NCBI RefSeq assembly: GCF_001642995.1
Contig: NZ_LOHS01000101.1
Coordinates: 1 to 64,000, forward strand
DNA: 64,000 nucleotides
Reading direction: 5' to 3'
From: Streptomyces jeddahensis
Lineage (GTDB): Bacteria > Actinomycetota > Actinomycetes > Streptomycetales > Streptomycetaceae
Shown here: piece after piece, positions 17,864 through 26,336 of the stretch
How the letters are laid out: every line of letters starts with the position of its first letter
How positions within the stretch are numbered: position 1 is the first letter of the stretch
Translations under genes and position numbers: made by a program
Notes under the pieces: generated by a model
What the model was told of the DNA's origin: nothing
Seen by the model: only the letters and a program-made list of their open reading frames with translations
Databases searched by the model: none

Positions 17864-19320
17864 AACCGCGAATAGTGGCCCTGGAAGGCGACCGTGATCG
17901 TCGCCGTCGGGCCGTTTCGGTGCTTCGCCACGATGAGATCGGCTTCGCCTGCGCGGGGCGACTCCTTCTCGTAGGCGTCCTCGCGGTGGAGCAGGATGAC
18001 CATGTCGGCGTCCTGCTCGATGGAGCCGGACTCACGCAGGTCCGAGACCATCGGCTTCTTGTCGGTGCGCTGTTCGGGACCACGGTTCAACTGGGAGAGC
18101 GCGATGACCGGGATCTCGAGCTCCTTGGCCAGCAGCTTCAGGTTTCGGGACATGTCCGAGACCTCTTGCTGACGGCTCTCCGCTCGCTTCGAGCCACCGG
18201 ACTGCATCAGCTGCAGATAGTCGATGACGACGAGCTTGAGATCATTGCGCTGCTTGAGACGGCGGCACTTGGCGCGAATCTCCATCATCGACAGGTTCGG
18301 CGAGTCGTCGATGTAGAGCGGCGCCGCCGATACATCCGGCATCCGGCGCGCCAGCCTCGTCCAGTCCTCGTCCGTCATCGTGCCCGACCGCATGTGGTGC
18401 AGCGCCACGCGCGCCTCCGCGGACAGCAGACGCATCGCGATCTCGTTCCGCCCCATTTCCAGGGAGAAGATCACGCTGGGCAGGTTGTGCTTGATGGAGG
18501 CGGCGCGCGCGAAGTCCAGGGCGAGCGTCGACTTTCCCATGGCGGGACGGGCGGCGATGACGATCATCTGGCCGGGGTGCAGGCCGTTCGTCAGGGAGTC
18601 GAAGTCCGTGAAGCCCGTCGGGACACCGGTCATCTCGCCGCTGCGCGAACCGATCGCCTCGATCTCGTCGAGCGCGCCCTCCATGATGTCGCTGAGCGGC
18701 AGGTAGTCCTCGCTGGTGCGCTGCTCGGTGACGGCGTAGATCTCTGCCTGGGCACTGTTGACGATCTCGTCGACGTCGCCGTCGGCCGCGTATCCCATCT
18801 GGGTGATGCGCGTGCCCGCCTCCACAAGGCGGCGCAGGACCGCGCGTTCGTGGACGATCTCCGCGTAGTACTCGGCGTTCGCGGCCGTGGGGACGGTCTG
18901 GACGAGGGAGTGGAGATACGGGGCGCCGCCGACCTTGGTGATCTCGCCGCGCTTGGTGAGCTCCGCGGCCACCGTGATGGGGTCCGCAGGCTCGCCCTTC
19001 GCATAGAGGTCGAGGATCGCCTGATAGATCGTCTCGTGTGCAGGCCGGTAGAAGTCGTGGCCCTTGAGCACCTCGATGACATCGGCGATGGCGTCCTTCG
19101 ACAGCAGCATGCCGCCCAGGACCGACTGCTCGGCGTCGAGATCCTGCGGCGGTACGCGCTCGAAGGAGGAGCCGCCGCCGTCCCATGAGCCGCCCTCGCG
19201 GCCGCGGTCGTGCTGCTCGTCGCGGGTTCGGCCGGGCTCGCGGCGCGGGCGGGAGACAGGCAGACGGTCCCCTGGCCCGCTGTCGGCCCAGGGTTCGTCC
19301 AAGGGCTCGGAAATACTCAC
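17842..19320 (-). CDS. dnaB: Replicative DNA helicase DnaB
   Basis: The hexameric replicative helicase (492 residues) that unwinds DNA 5'-3' at the fork. The N-terminal domain starts at PPQDLDAEQSVLGGML after about 50 charged, flexible residues. The RecA-like motor holds Walker A ARPAMGKST (near 258), the Walker B region VVIDYLQLM and the arginine-finger region further on. GTG 19320 was chosen because AGGAGGTGG sits four bases upstream. No intein is present. Clusters of DnaA-box-like sequence flank the gene on both sides. Confidence 0.97.
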   Translation of the reverse strand: MSISEPLDEPWADSGPGDRLPVSRPRREPGRTRDEQHDRGREGGSWDGGGSSFERVPPQDLDAEQSVLGGMLLSKDAIADVIEVLKGHDFYRPAHETIYQAILDLYAKGEPADPITVAAELTKRGEITKVGGAPYLHSLVQTVPTAANAEYYAEIVHERAVLRRLVEAGTRITQMGYAADGDVDEIVNSAQAEIYAVTEQRTSEDYLPLSDIMEGALDEIEAIGSRSGEMTGVPTGFTDFDSLTNGLHPGQMIVIAARPAMGKSTLALDFARAASIKHNLPSVIFSLEMGRNEIAMRLLSAEARVALHHMRSGTMTDEDWTRLARRMPDVSAAPLYIDDSPNLSMMEIRAKCRRLKQRNDLKLVVIDYLQLMQSGGSKRAESRQQEVSDMSRNLKLLAKELEIPVIALSQLNRGPEQRTDKKPMVSDLRESGSIEQDADMVILLHREDAYEKESPRAGEADLIVAKHRNGPTATITVAFQGHYSRFVDMAQT

Positions 19321-19779
19321 CGGGCCACCTCCTGCCGTGCTCCGCGCGGACATGCCGCGCCCCTCTTTCTACGGCACGGCACTGACAAAACGAGAGGCCC
19401 TCATCCGCTTCTGACGGGTCGGTGTCTGCGACGTTGACGAAGCCGCGGAACGGGTTGGGCGCCGGACCACGGTAGGCCCCTCGGCACCGTCAGCCAATCT
19501 GGTTATCCACAGGCTCTGTGGATGACAGCGCCGATGCTGTGGAGAACCTCGCCAAACCTGTGCACGACCCGGTGGACAGGGCTGTGAACAAGCCCTCAAC
19601 CCCACCAGAAAACTGCCCTTGACCTGCAATTTTCCCGTCCACCGGCTGTGCAGAAGAAAAACTTCCCCCATCGGCCGAAGAACTCTGCGACCGGTACATG
19701 ACCGAGCGTCAACCCGACCCCTAGGTAAGGGACACAACCGCATTGCATCACTTACCTGTGGACGATTACATTGGTGCCC
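19321..19779. other. dnaB upstream gap with DnaA-box cluster
   Basis: A 460-bp divergent gap between dnaB and the MATE gene with no supported gene. Its central part (19503-19766) is unusually rich in TCCACA/TGTGGA motifs, listed separately. Confidence 0.6.
19503..19766. promoter_or_regulatory. Cluster of DnaA-box-like sequences upstream of dnaB
   Basis: TTATCCACA (19503-19511, the exact classical R-box), TGTGGATGA (19518-19526), TGTGGAGAA (19538-19546), GGTGGACAG (19571-19579) and TGTGGACGA (19758-19766). The first three lie within 44 bp. Streptomyces DnaA boxes follow TTGTCCACA, so these are candidate DnaA sites that could regulate dnaB or titrate DnaA. Confidence 0.55.
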
Positions 19780-21117
19780 ATGACACAGGCTTCCGCGGCG
19801 GCCAGGGTCGCCCGACGCCGGCACGATCGAGAGATCATCGCGCTGGCTGTCCCGGCCTTCGGCGCACTCGTCGCCGAGCCTCTCTTCGTGCTGACCGACA
19901 GCGCGATCATCGGGCATCTCGGCACCGCCCAGCTGGCCGGTCTCGGCGTCGCCTCGGCCCTCCTGATGACGGCCGTGAGCGTGTTCGTCTTCCTCGCCTA
20001 CGCCACCACGGCCGCCGTCGCCCGCAGGGTCGGTGCCGGAGATCTGCAGGCAGCCATCCGCCAGGGCATGGACGGCATCTGGCTGGCCCTGCTGCTCGGC
20101 GCCGCTGTCGTCACCGTCGTGCTGCCCACGGCCCCGGCCCTCGTAGAGGTCTTCGGGGCCTCCGACACCGCCGCTCCCCACGCGACCACCTATCTGCGGA
20201 TCTCCGCGCTCGGTATCCCGGCCATGCTCGTCGTACTCGCCGCCACCGGCGTGCTGCGCGGCCTGCAGGACACGAGGACACCGCTCTACGTGGCGATCGC
20301 GGGCTTCGTCGCCAACGCCGGCCTCAACGCGGGACTCGTCTACGGCGCCGGCCTCGGCATCGCCGGTTCGGCGTGGGGCACGGTCATCGCCCAGTGCGGC
20401 ATGGCCGCCGCGTATCTCCTCGTCGTCGTCCGTGGTGCCAGGCGGCACGGCGCGTCGCTGAAGCCCGACGCCGCCGGTATACGAGCCTGTGCACAGGCCG
20501 GAGCGCCGCTGCTGGTCCGCACACTCTCGCTGCGGGCCATTCTCATGATTGCCACCGCGGTGGCCGCCCGTCTCGGCGATGCCGACATGGCCGCCCACCA
20601 GATCATTCTGTCGTTGTGGAATCTGCTGGCCTTCGCGCTCGACGCGATCGCCATCGCGGGTCAGGCCATCATCGGTCGCTACCTCGGGGCCGGGGACGCC
20701 CAGGGAGCACGTGAAGCCTGCCGCCGGATGGTGCAGTGGGGCATCGCCGCCGGAATCGTGCTGGGCCTGCTGGTGATCGTCACACGGCCGCTGTTCATCC
20801 CGCTCTTCACCGGTGACTCGGTCGTCCAGAACACGGCACTGCCTGCCCTCGTCGTGGTGTCCGTGTCCCAACCGATCTCGGGCGTCGTCTTCATCCTCGA
20901 CGGGGTGCTGATGGGCGCCGGGGACGGGCCGTATCTGGCATGGGCCATGCTGCTGACCCTCGCCGTCTTCACTCCCGTGGCACTCCTGGTCCCTGTCCTT
21001 GGCGGGGGACTCACCGCCCTGTGGGCTGCGATGACGCTGATGATGACGGTGCGGATGCTGACCTTGTGGCAGCGCTCCCGCTCGGGCCGCTGGATCGTCA
21101 CAGGGGCCACGCGCTGA
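19780..21117 (+). CDS. MATE-family efflux transporter
   Basis: A 445-residue MATE (DinF-type) protein with about 12 hydrophobic helices in two halves, a cation-coupled exporter of the plasma membrane. It starts DREIIALAVPAFGALVAEPLFVLTDSAIIGHLG, a typical MATE helix-1 region with the conserved Asp. ATG 19780 was chosen; TTG 19771 and GTG 19774 are in frame, and no ribosome-binding site is visible, so the message may be leaderless. It is divergent from dnaB, and substrates are unknown. Confidence 0.9.
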   Translation: MTQASAAARVARRRHDREIIALAVPAFGALVAEPLFVLTDSAIIGHLGTAQLAGLGVASALLMTAVSVFVFLAYATTAAVARRVGAGDLQAAIRQGMDGIWLALLLGAAVVTVVLPTAPALVEVFGASDTAAPHATTYLRISALGIPAMLVVLAATGVLRGLQDTRTPLYVAIAGFVANAGLNAGLVYGAGLGIAGSAWGTVIAQCGMAAAYLLVVVRGARRHGASLKPDAAGIRACAQAGAPLLVRTLSLRAILMIATAVAARLGDADMAAHQIILSLWNLLAFALDAIAIAGQAIIGRYLGAGDAQGAREACRRMVQWGIAAGIVLGLLVIVTRPLFIPLFTGDSVVQNTALPALVVVSVSQPISGVVFILDGVLMGAGDGPYLAWAMLLTLAVFTPVALLVPVLGGGLTALWAAMTLMMTVRMLTLWQRSRSGRWIVTGATR

Positions 21118-21130
21118 TACGGCGCGCCGC

Positions 21131-21165
21131 GTGCCGCGTGCCGCGTGCCGCGTGCCGCGTGCCGC
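21131..21165. repeat. Five 7-bp tandem repeats (GTGCCGC)
   Basis: Five consecutive perfect copies of GTGCCGC start 13 bp after the MATE stop codon. It is a likely variable-number repeat. Confidence 0.85.
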
Positions 21166-21180
21166 AACCAGGGGTCGACC

Positions 21181-21194
21181 GTTTCACGTGAAAC
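21181..21194. other. parS: parS site in convergent gap
   Basis: A perfect GTTTCACGTGAAAC, between the converging MATE and rplI genes. Confidence 0.93.
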
Positions 21195-21243
21195 ACGCGA
21201 AAACCACTGCCAGCAGCACGACTTGCGGAGATATCTCGCAATC

Positions 21244-21276
21244 AGAAGGGCCGCACCCGAGGGGTGCGGCCCTTCT
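21244..21276 (-). terminator. Terminator of the rpsF-ssb-rpsR-rplI operon
   Basis: A perfect 15-bp stem (AGAAGGGCCGCACCC and its complement) with a 3-base loop lies 24 bp past the rplI stop. Confidence 0.85.
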
Positions 21277-21299
21277 CTCAGCTCTGCCGAGCGGAGCGC

Positions 21300-21746
21300 T
21301 TACGCAGCGACGACCTCGATGTTGACCTTGGCGGCAACCTCGGGGTGCAGACGCACGGACGTCGCGTGGGCGCCCAGGGTCTTGATCGGCGCACCCAGCT
21401 CGATGCGGCGCTTGTCGACCTCGGGGCCACCGGCGGCCTTGATCGCCGAGGCGATGTCGGCCGGGGTGACGGAGCCGAAGAGACGACCGGCGTCGCCGGA
21501 GCGGACGGCCAGGCGGACCTTGACGCCCTCGAGCCGGGCCTTGATCTCGTTGGCCTGCTCGATGGTCGCGATCTCGTGGATCTTGCGAGCACGACGGATC
21601 TGCTCGACGTCCTTCTCGCCACCCTTGGTCCAGCGAATCGCGAAGTTCCGCGGGATCAGGTAGTTGCGAGCGTAACCGTCCTTGACGTCGACGACGTCGC
21701 CCGCGGTACCGAGGCCGGTGACCTCGTGGGTAAGGATGATCTTCAT
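21300..21746 (-). CDS. rplI: 50S ribosomal protein L9
   Basis: Full-length bL9 (148 residues), a large-subunit protein with two RNA-binding domains joined by a long helix. The N-terminal MKIILTHEVTGLGTAGDVVDVKDG signature (first 20 or so residues) and the GYARNYLIPRNFA segment are intact. It is the last gene of the operon, 18 bp after rpsR, and is followed by a strong hairpin. Confidence 0.98.
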   Translation of the reverse strand: MKIILTHEVTGLGTAGDVVDVKDGYARNYLIPRNFAIRWTKGGEKDVEQIRRARKIHEIATIEQANEIKARLEGVKVRLAVRSGDAGRLFGSVTPADIASAIKAAGGPEVDKRRIELGAPIKTLGAHATSVRLHPEVAAKVNIEVVAA

Positions 21747-21764
21747 GTGTCGGTCACCCTTCCC

Positions 21765-22001
21765 TTATCGCGCGGTGGAGGTGTAGGGCAGCAGCGCCAT
21801 CTCACGGCTGTTCTTGACGGCCGTGGCGACGTCACGCTGGTGCTGCGTGCAGTTGCCGGTCACGCGGCGGGCACGGATCTTGCCGCGGTCGGAAATGAAC
21901 TTCCGCAGCATGTTCGTGTCCTTGTAGTCCACGTACGTGACCTTGTCCTTACAGAAAGCGCAGACCTTCTTCTTCGGCTTGCGCACAGGCGGCTTCGCCA
22001 T
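21765..22001 (-). CDS. rpsR: 30S ribosomal protein S18 (Cys-containing form)
   Basis: bS18 of 78 residues. It keeps the cysteines CAFC near the N-terminus and GNC near the middle that define the zinc-binding (C+) type; Streptomyces often encode a second, Cys-free paralogue used when zinc is scarce. It lies between ssb and rplI in the standard operon. Confidence 0.97.
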   Translation of the reverse strand: MAKPPVRKPKKKVCAFCKDKVTYVDYKDTNMLRKFISDRGKIRARRVTGNCTQHQRDVATAVKNSREMALLPYTSTAR

Positions 22002-22058
22002 GGTGTTTCTCCTGTGTGATCAAGAAGTTTGGGTACGGCCCGCCCCTGGCCCGAGGGC

Positions 22059-22634
22059 CTAGAAGGGGGGCTCGTCCGAGTAGCCGCCGCCGGAGCCGCC
22101 GCCCCAGCCACCGCCGCCCTGCTGACCGCCGCCGGCCGGCGCACCGGTCGCCCAGGGGTCGTCGGCGGGAGCGCCGCCGCCCTGCTGCTGACCGCCGCCG
22201 GGGCCACCGCCCCAGCCGCCGCCCTGCTGGCCGCCACCGCCGTAGCCACCCTGGCCCTGGCCACCGCGGCCGGAGGTCTTGGTGACCTTGGCCGTGGCGT
22301 TGCGCAGGCTCGCGCCGACCTCGTCGACGTCGAGTTCGTAGACCGTGCGCTTGACGCCCTCACGGTCCTCGTAGGACCGCTGCTTCAGTCGGCCCTGCAC
22401 GATGACGCGCATGCCTCGCTGGAGCGACTCGGCGACGTTCTCCGCCGCCTGACGCCAGACCGAGCAGGTCAGGAAGAGGCTCTCGCCGTCCTTCCACTCG
22501 TTCGTCTGGCGGTCGAAGGTGCGGGGAGTGGACGCGACACGGAACTTCGCGACGGCCGCACCGGACGGGGTGAAGCGCAGCTCGGGGTCATCGACGAGAT
22601 TGCCGATGACCGTGATGACGGTCTCGCCTGCCAT
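22059..22634 (-). CDS. ssb: Single-stranded DNA-binding protein
   Basis: The main Ssb (191 residues). The OB-fold covers about residues 1-110 (MAGETVITVIGNLVDDPELRF onward). A Gly/Gln-rich flexible linker full of GGGQQGGG-type tracts follows, then the acidic protein-interaction tip DEPPF at the very end. It binds single-stranded DNA at forks and recruits repair factors. It lies between rpsF and rpsR, the usual place for the essential copy. Confidence 0.97.
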   Translation of the reverse strand: MAGETVITVIGNLVDDPELRFTPSGAAVAKFRVASTPRTFDRQTNEWKDGESLFLTCSVWRQAAENVAESLQRGMRVIVQGRLKQRSYEDREGVKRTVYELDVDEVGASLRNATAKVTKTSGRGGQGQGGYGGGGQQGGGWGGGPGGGQQQGGGAPADDPWATGAPAGGGQQGGGGWGGGSGGGYSDEPPF

Positions 22635-22711
22635 GGGTGAACCTCTCGGCGGGTTTGCTGCTGGCTGCTTGTGCTGCTACTCGTTGCCCGAGATCAGCTG
22701 AGCTGGAGAGC

Positions 22712-23002
22712 TCAGTGGGTCTCGGGGCGGAGGACCTTGGTCCGGAGGACCGACTCGTTCAGGTTCATCTGGCGGTCGAGCTCCTTGACGACCGCAGGCT
22801 CGGCCTGCAGGTCGATGACCGAGTAGATGCCCTCGGGCTTCTTCTTGATCTCGTACGCGAGACGACGACGGCCCCAGGTGTCGACCTTCTCGACCTTTCC
22901 GCCACCGTCACGGACGACAGAAAGGAAGTTCTCGATCAGCGGGGAGACAGAGCGCTCCTCGAGATCGGGGTCGAGGATGACCATCACCTCGTAGTGACGC
23001 AT
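22712..23002 (-). CDS. rpsF: 30S ribosomal protein S6
   Basis: bS6 of 96 residues (MRHYEVMVILDPDLEER onward), which pairs with S18 on the 30S platform. The start at 23002 is fixed by AAAGGAGGT upstream; an upstream extension of the frame is not real. First gene of rpsF-ssb-rpsR-rplI. Confidence 0.97.
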   Translation of the reverse strand: MRHYEVMVILDPDLEERSVSPLIENFLSVVRDGGGKVEKVDTWGRRRLAYEIKKKPEGIYSVIDLQAEPAVVKELDRQMNLNESVLRTKVLRPETH

Positions 23003-23318
23003 GTGGAACCCACCTCCTTTGGACTCAGCGGCCACGGTCGTTCCGTGGCAGGAGGGTTGTGATGCGTGCGCAACGGTATCGGCTGCCACTGACAACGCCC
23101 CCCACGGCATCGCTGCCGCAGGGGCGCCGCTCGTGGAATTCCCGGCCGTGACCTGGACAGGGTCCTGATCTGGGCATGGCTGAGCAGACACCGGTGCAGA
23201 GGGTACAGACTACCCGCACACCGGCTTCCGGTTGAAATCCGGCGGCGAAGCCCGGCAATCTGTACACATCGGGTGTGTATGGCGCTACGATGCGCCGCCT
23301 TCCGCAGGAGGTGCCCCT
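23003..23318. other. Divergent promoter gap rpsF / small membrane gene
   Basis: A 316-bp divergent gap without a gene. On the plus strand TTGAAA, 18 bases, CAATCT (about 23233-23262) is a possible promoter for the small gene. On the minus strand TTCAAC..TAGTCT at nearly the same place is a possible rpsF promoter. Both are weak predictions. Confidence 0.35.
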
Positions 23319-23633
23319 ATGGCACAGGCAGTACGACCCCACTCCGCGACCTCCCTCTTCGCCACGGACGGCAAGCCCCACCCTCGCCAGGACGCCCTGG
23401 CCGCCGTGACGCTGGTCCTGGGCGCCATCGCCTTCATCACGGCGATGTTCCACAGCCTGCATCTGATCAGCTCGTGGGCCGGGCTGGTGGGGATCATCAC
23501 GGGCGCCTACGGCCAGTTCATCTCGGAGACGACGCGCGAGCGCTTCGGTCTCGTCCTGGGCCTGGGTGCCTCGGCGATCGGATTCTTCCTGGGCATGGCG
23601 CACGGCGGCCTGTTCGGCGGAGTTCTCGGCTGA
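23319..23633 (+). CDS. Hypothetical small membrane protein
   Basis: A 104-residue protein with three hydrophobic helices (about 36-58, 60-72 and 82-100). It has Gly/Ala-rich membrane segments and no motif I recognise. AGGAGGTG five bases before ATG 23319 gives the start with confidence. It is divergent from the rpsF operon. A tandem repeat begins in its final codons and runs through the stop. Confidence 0.75.
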   Translation: MAQAVRPHSATSLFATDGKPHPRQDALAAVTLVLGAIAFITAMFHSLHLISSWAGLVGIITGAYGQFISETTRERFGLVLGLGASAIGFFLGMAHGGLFGGVLG

Positions 23634-23689
23634 GGCCGTTCGATACCCGGCTGAAGCCGGTCAGTACTCGGCTGCGGCCGGTCAATACG
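23627..23689. repeat. Three 21-bp tandem repeats across a stop codon
   Basis: Units CGGCTGAGGCCGTTCGATAC(C), CGGCTGAAGCCGGTCAGTAC(T) and CGGCTGCGGCCGGTCAATAC(G) start at 23627, 23648 and 23669. The first contains the TGA of the small membrane gene. Confidence 0.85.
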
Positions 23690-23958
23690 AGCCAATACTG
23701 AGCCCAATCGGCAGCCGATCGCGATCGGTGCCCGACTGAGACCGATCGGATTCTCTACCGATTCCGAACGGTCCCCGACTGAGCCCGATCGAGTTCTCGG
23801 CTGGGAGCCGATTGACGGTCTGAAACACCCCGGTCGGGTGCCGGCCGGGGCCAAGTTCCGTACGCCCAGACAGGGCGCTCGAACGGCGCAGTAGGCTTCG
23901 GCGCGAGAGCCGGAGCCCCTGTACCCATGGGGACACACCAGCCCGAGGAGCGCCCCGA
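23634..23958. other. 325-bp gap filled with degenerate repeats
   Basis: There is no gene between the small membrane protein and femX. Beyond the 21-bp array lies a second pair of related units (23731-23773 and 23774-23820), each starting CCCGACTGAG(A/C)CCGATCG. The whole stretch is built from variants of CGGCTGAG-CCGATCG. GAGGAGCG before 23959 is the femX ribosome-binding site. Confidence 0.6.
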
Positions 23959-25080
23959 ATGAGCCTGACCCTGAGGACCATCAGCCGAGAGCAGCATCTG
24001 GCGTACATCCAGAGTCTGCCCGCGGCGAGCCACATGCAGGTCCCGGCGTGGGCCGATGTCAAGGCGGAGTGGCGGTCCGAGAACCTGGGCTGGTTCGACG
24101 AGCGTACGGGTGAGCTCGTGGGCGCCGGTCTCGTCCTGTACCGGCAGCTGCCCAAGATCAAGCGGTATTTGGCGTATATGCCCGAGGGTCCGGTCATCAA
24201 CTGGTTCGCGCCGAATCTCGACGACTGGCTGCAGCCGATGCTGGCGCACCTCAAGCAGCAGGGGGCCTTCTCCGTGAAGATGGGCCCGCCGGTGATCATC
24301 CGGCGCTGGGAGGCCGCGTCCATCAAGAAGGGCATCCAGGACCCGGACGTGAAGCGCCTGCGCGACATCGAGGCGGACTTCATCGAGCCGCGCGCCTTCG
24401 AGGTCGCGGACCGCCTGCGCCGTATGGGCTGGCAGCAGGGCGAGGACGGCGGCGCGGGTTTCGGCGACGTACAGCCGCGCTATGTCTTCCAGGTGCCGCT
24501 GGCGGGCCGCTCCCTCGAGGACGTACACAAGGGCTTCAACCAGCTGTGGCGGCGCAACATCAAGAAGGCGGAGAAGGCCGGCGTCGAGGTGGTCCAGGGC
24601 GGCTACCAGGACCTCGCCGAGTGGCAGCGGCTGTACGAGATCACCGCCGTGCGCGACCACTTCCGGCCGCGTCCGCTGTCGTACTTCCAGCGCATGTGGA
24701 CGGCCCTCAACACCGAGGACCCCAACCGCATGCGGCTGTACTTCGCCCGGCACAACGGCGTGAACCTGTCCGCGGCGACGATGCTGGTCGTCGGCGGCCA
24801 CGTCTGGTACTCGTACGGCGCATCGGACAACATCGGCCGTGAGTTCCGGCCCTCGAACGCGATGCAGTGGCGGATGCTGCGCGATGCCTACGCCCTGGGC
24901 GCCACCGTCTACGACCTGCGCGGTATCAGCGACTCGCTGGACGAGTCCGACCACCTCTTCGGCCTCATCCAGTTCAAGGTGGGCACGGGCGGGCAGGCCG
25001 CCGAATACCTCGGCGAGTGGGACTTCCCGCTCAACAAGCTGCTCCACAAGGCACTCGACATCTACATGTCGCGCCGCTGA
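23959..25080 (+). CDS. femX: FemX/FemABX aminoacyltransferase
   Basis: A 373-residue FemABX-family enzyme. These use aminoacyl-tRNA to add the first bridge amino acid (Gly in Streptomyces) to lipid II. The double GNAT-like fold is recognisable: SHMQVPAWADVK near the start, NQLWRRNIKKAEKAGVEV in the middle, and YDLRGISDSLDESDHLFGL with FKVGTGGQAAEYLGEWD near the end. GAGGAGCG precedes ATG 23959. It is followed 88 bp later by the PLP alanine-racemase-like gene, plausibly co-transcribed. Confidence 0.9.
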   Translation: MSLTLRTISREQHLAYIQSLPAASHMQVPAWADVKAEWRSENLGWFDERTGELVGAGLVLYRQLPKIKRYLAYMPEGPVINWFAPNLDDWLQPMLAHLKQQGAFSVKMGPPVIIRRWEAASIKKGIQDPDVKRLRDIEADFIEPRAFEVADRLRRMGWQQGEDGGAGFGDVQPRYVFQVPLAGRSLEDVHKGFNQLWRRNIKKAEKAGVEVVQGGYQDLAEWQRLYEITAVRDHFRPRPLSYFQRMWTALNTEDPNRMRLYFARHNGVNLSAATMLVVGGHVWYSYGASDNIGREFRPSNAMQWRMLRDAYALGATVYDLRGISDSLDESDHLFGLIQFKVGTGGQAAEYLGEWDFPLNKLLHKALDIYMSRR

Positions 25081-25168
25081 CCTCTGACCGTTTCCCCTCG
25101 CTCTCCTGAGACACCGCAGCTCATACCCTGATACACCGCACATCACGAGAAAGGTTCGGGGACCGGCC

Positions 25169-26200
25169 ATGGCGCTCACGCTCTACGTCGACACCGCGCG
25201 CTGGCGGGCACACCACAAGCACGTGCACGAGCAGTTCCCGGGGCTGGTCCCGGTCTGCAAGGGCAACGGCTACGGCTTCGGTCATGAGCGGCTGGCCGAG
25301 GAGGCCACGCGCTTCGGCTCCGACATGCTCGCCGTCGGCACCACCTACGAAGCCGCCCGGATCAAGGACTGGTTCAGCGGTGATCTGCTGGTGCTGACGC
25401 CGTTCCGCCGGGGCGAGGAGCCCGTTCCGCTGCCGGACCGTGTCGTCCGCTCCGTCTCCTCGGTCGACGGGGTGCACGGTCTGGTCGGCGCCCGCGTCGT
25501 CATAGAGGTCATGTCCTCGATGAAGCGGCACGGCGTGACCGAGCAGGAACTGCCCCTGCTGCATGCGGCCATCGAGGACGTACGCCTCGAGGGGTTCGCG
25601 ATCCATCTGCCGCTGGACCGCACCGACGGCTCGGACGCCGTCGAGGAGGTCATAGGCTGGATGGACCGCCTGCGCGCGGCCCGGCTGCCGCTGCACACCA
25701 TGTTCGTCAGCCACCTCAAGGCCGACGAACTCGCCCGCCTGCAGCAGCAGTTCCCGCAGACCCGCTTCCGTGCGCGGATCGGTACGCGGCTGTGGCTGGG
25801 CGACCACGAGGCGACCGAGTACCGCGGCGCGGTCCTCGACGTCACGCGCGTCGCCAAGGGCGACCGCTTCGGCTACCGGCAGCAGAAGGCCGCCTCCGAC
25901 GGCTACTTGGTCGTGGTGGCGGGCGGTACGTCGCACGGTGTGGGCCTGGAGGCCCCGAAGGCGCTGCACGGCGTCATGCCGCGCGCCAAGGGCGTGGCCC
26001 GCGCGGGCCTCGCCACCGTCAACCGCAATCTGTCGCCCTTCGTCTGGGCGGGCAAGCAGCGCTGGTTCGCGGAGCCGCCGCACATGCAGGTGTCGATCCT
26101 GTTCGTGCCGTCGGATGCGCCGGAGCCCACGGTGGGCGATGAGCTGGTGGCTCATCTCCGGCATACGACCACGCAGTTCGACCGCCTCGTCGACCGGTAG
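25169..26200 (+). CDS. Alanine-racemase-like PLP protein, divergent active site
   Basis: A 343-residue protein with the alanine racemase N-terminal PLP barrel. Lys in VCKGNGYGFG (near residue 31) is the PLP lysine. The C-terminal part aligns with the racemase beta domain (RIGTRLWLGD, VAKGDRFGYRQQKA). At the place where racemases have GYADG, with the second catalytic Tyr, this protein reads VVAGGTSHGVG. Simple alanine racemization is therefore doubtful. It follows femX and may supply or modify an amino acid for the cell wall, which is inference. Confidence 0.8.
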   Translation: MALTLYVDTARWRAHHKHVHEQFPGLVPVCKGNGYGFGHERLAEEATRFGSDMLAVGTTYEAARIKDWFSGDLLVLTPFRRGEEPVPLPDRVVRSVSSVDGVHGLVGARVVIEVMSSMKRHGVTEQELPLLHAAIEDVRLEGFAIHLPLDRTDGSDAVEEVIGWMDRLRAARLPLHTMFVSHLKADELARLQQQFPQTRFRARIGTRLWLGDHEATEYRGAVLDVTRVAKGDRFGYRQQKAASDGYLVVVAGGTSHGVGLEAPKALHGVMPRAKGVARAGLATVNRNLSPFVWAGKQRWFAEPPHMQVSILFVPSDAPEPTVGDELVAHLRHTTTQFDRLVDR

Positions 26201-26254
26201 CGACTGATAGCGACCGGACCGTACGAGCGTACGCAGGGCCTCACACAGCACTTC

Positions 26255-26289
26255 ACTGAGCCGGAAGGGGCGGTCCCTTCCGGCTCAGT
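26255..26289. terminator. Bidirectional terminator
   Basis: A perfect 15-bp stem (ACTGAGCCGGAAGGG and its complement) with a 5-base loop lies between two converging genes. A 13-bp direct repeat CGTGTGCTCTTCC follows at 26290 and 26303. Confidence 0.85.
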
Positions 26290-26336
26290 CGTGTGCTCTT
26301 CCCGTGTGCTCTTCCGAGGCTCTTACGAGGCGGGGC

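Noticed and set aside
17782..19188. 468-codon plus-strand frame opposite dnaB
   Set aside because: It is antisense to a clear DnaB and arises from GC-rich third positions.
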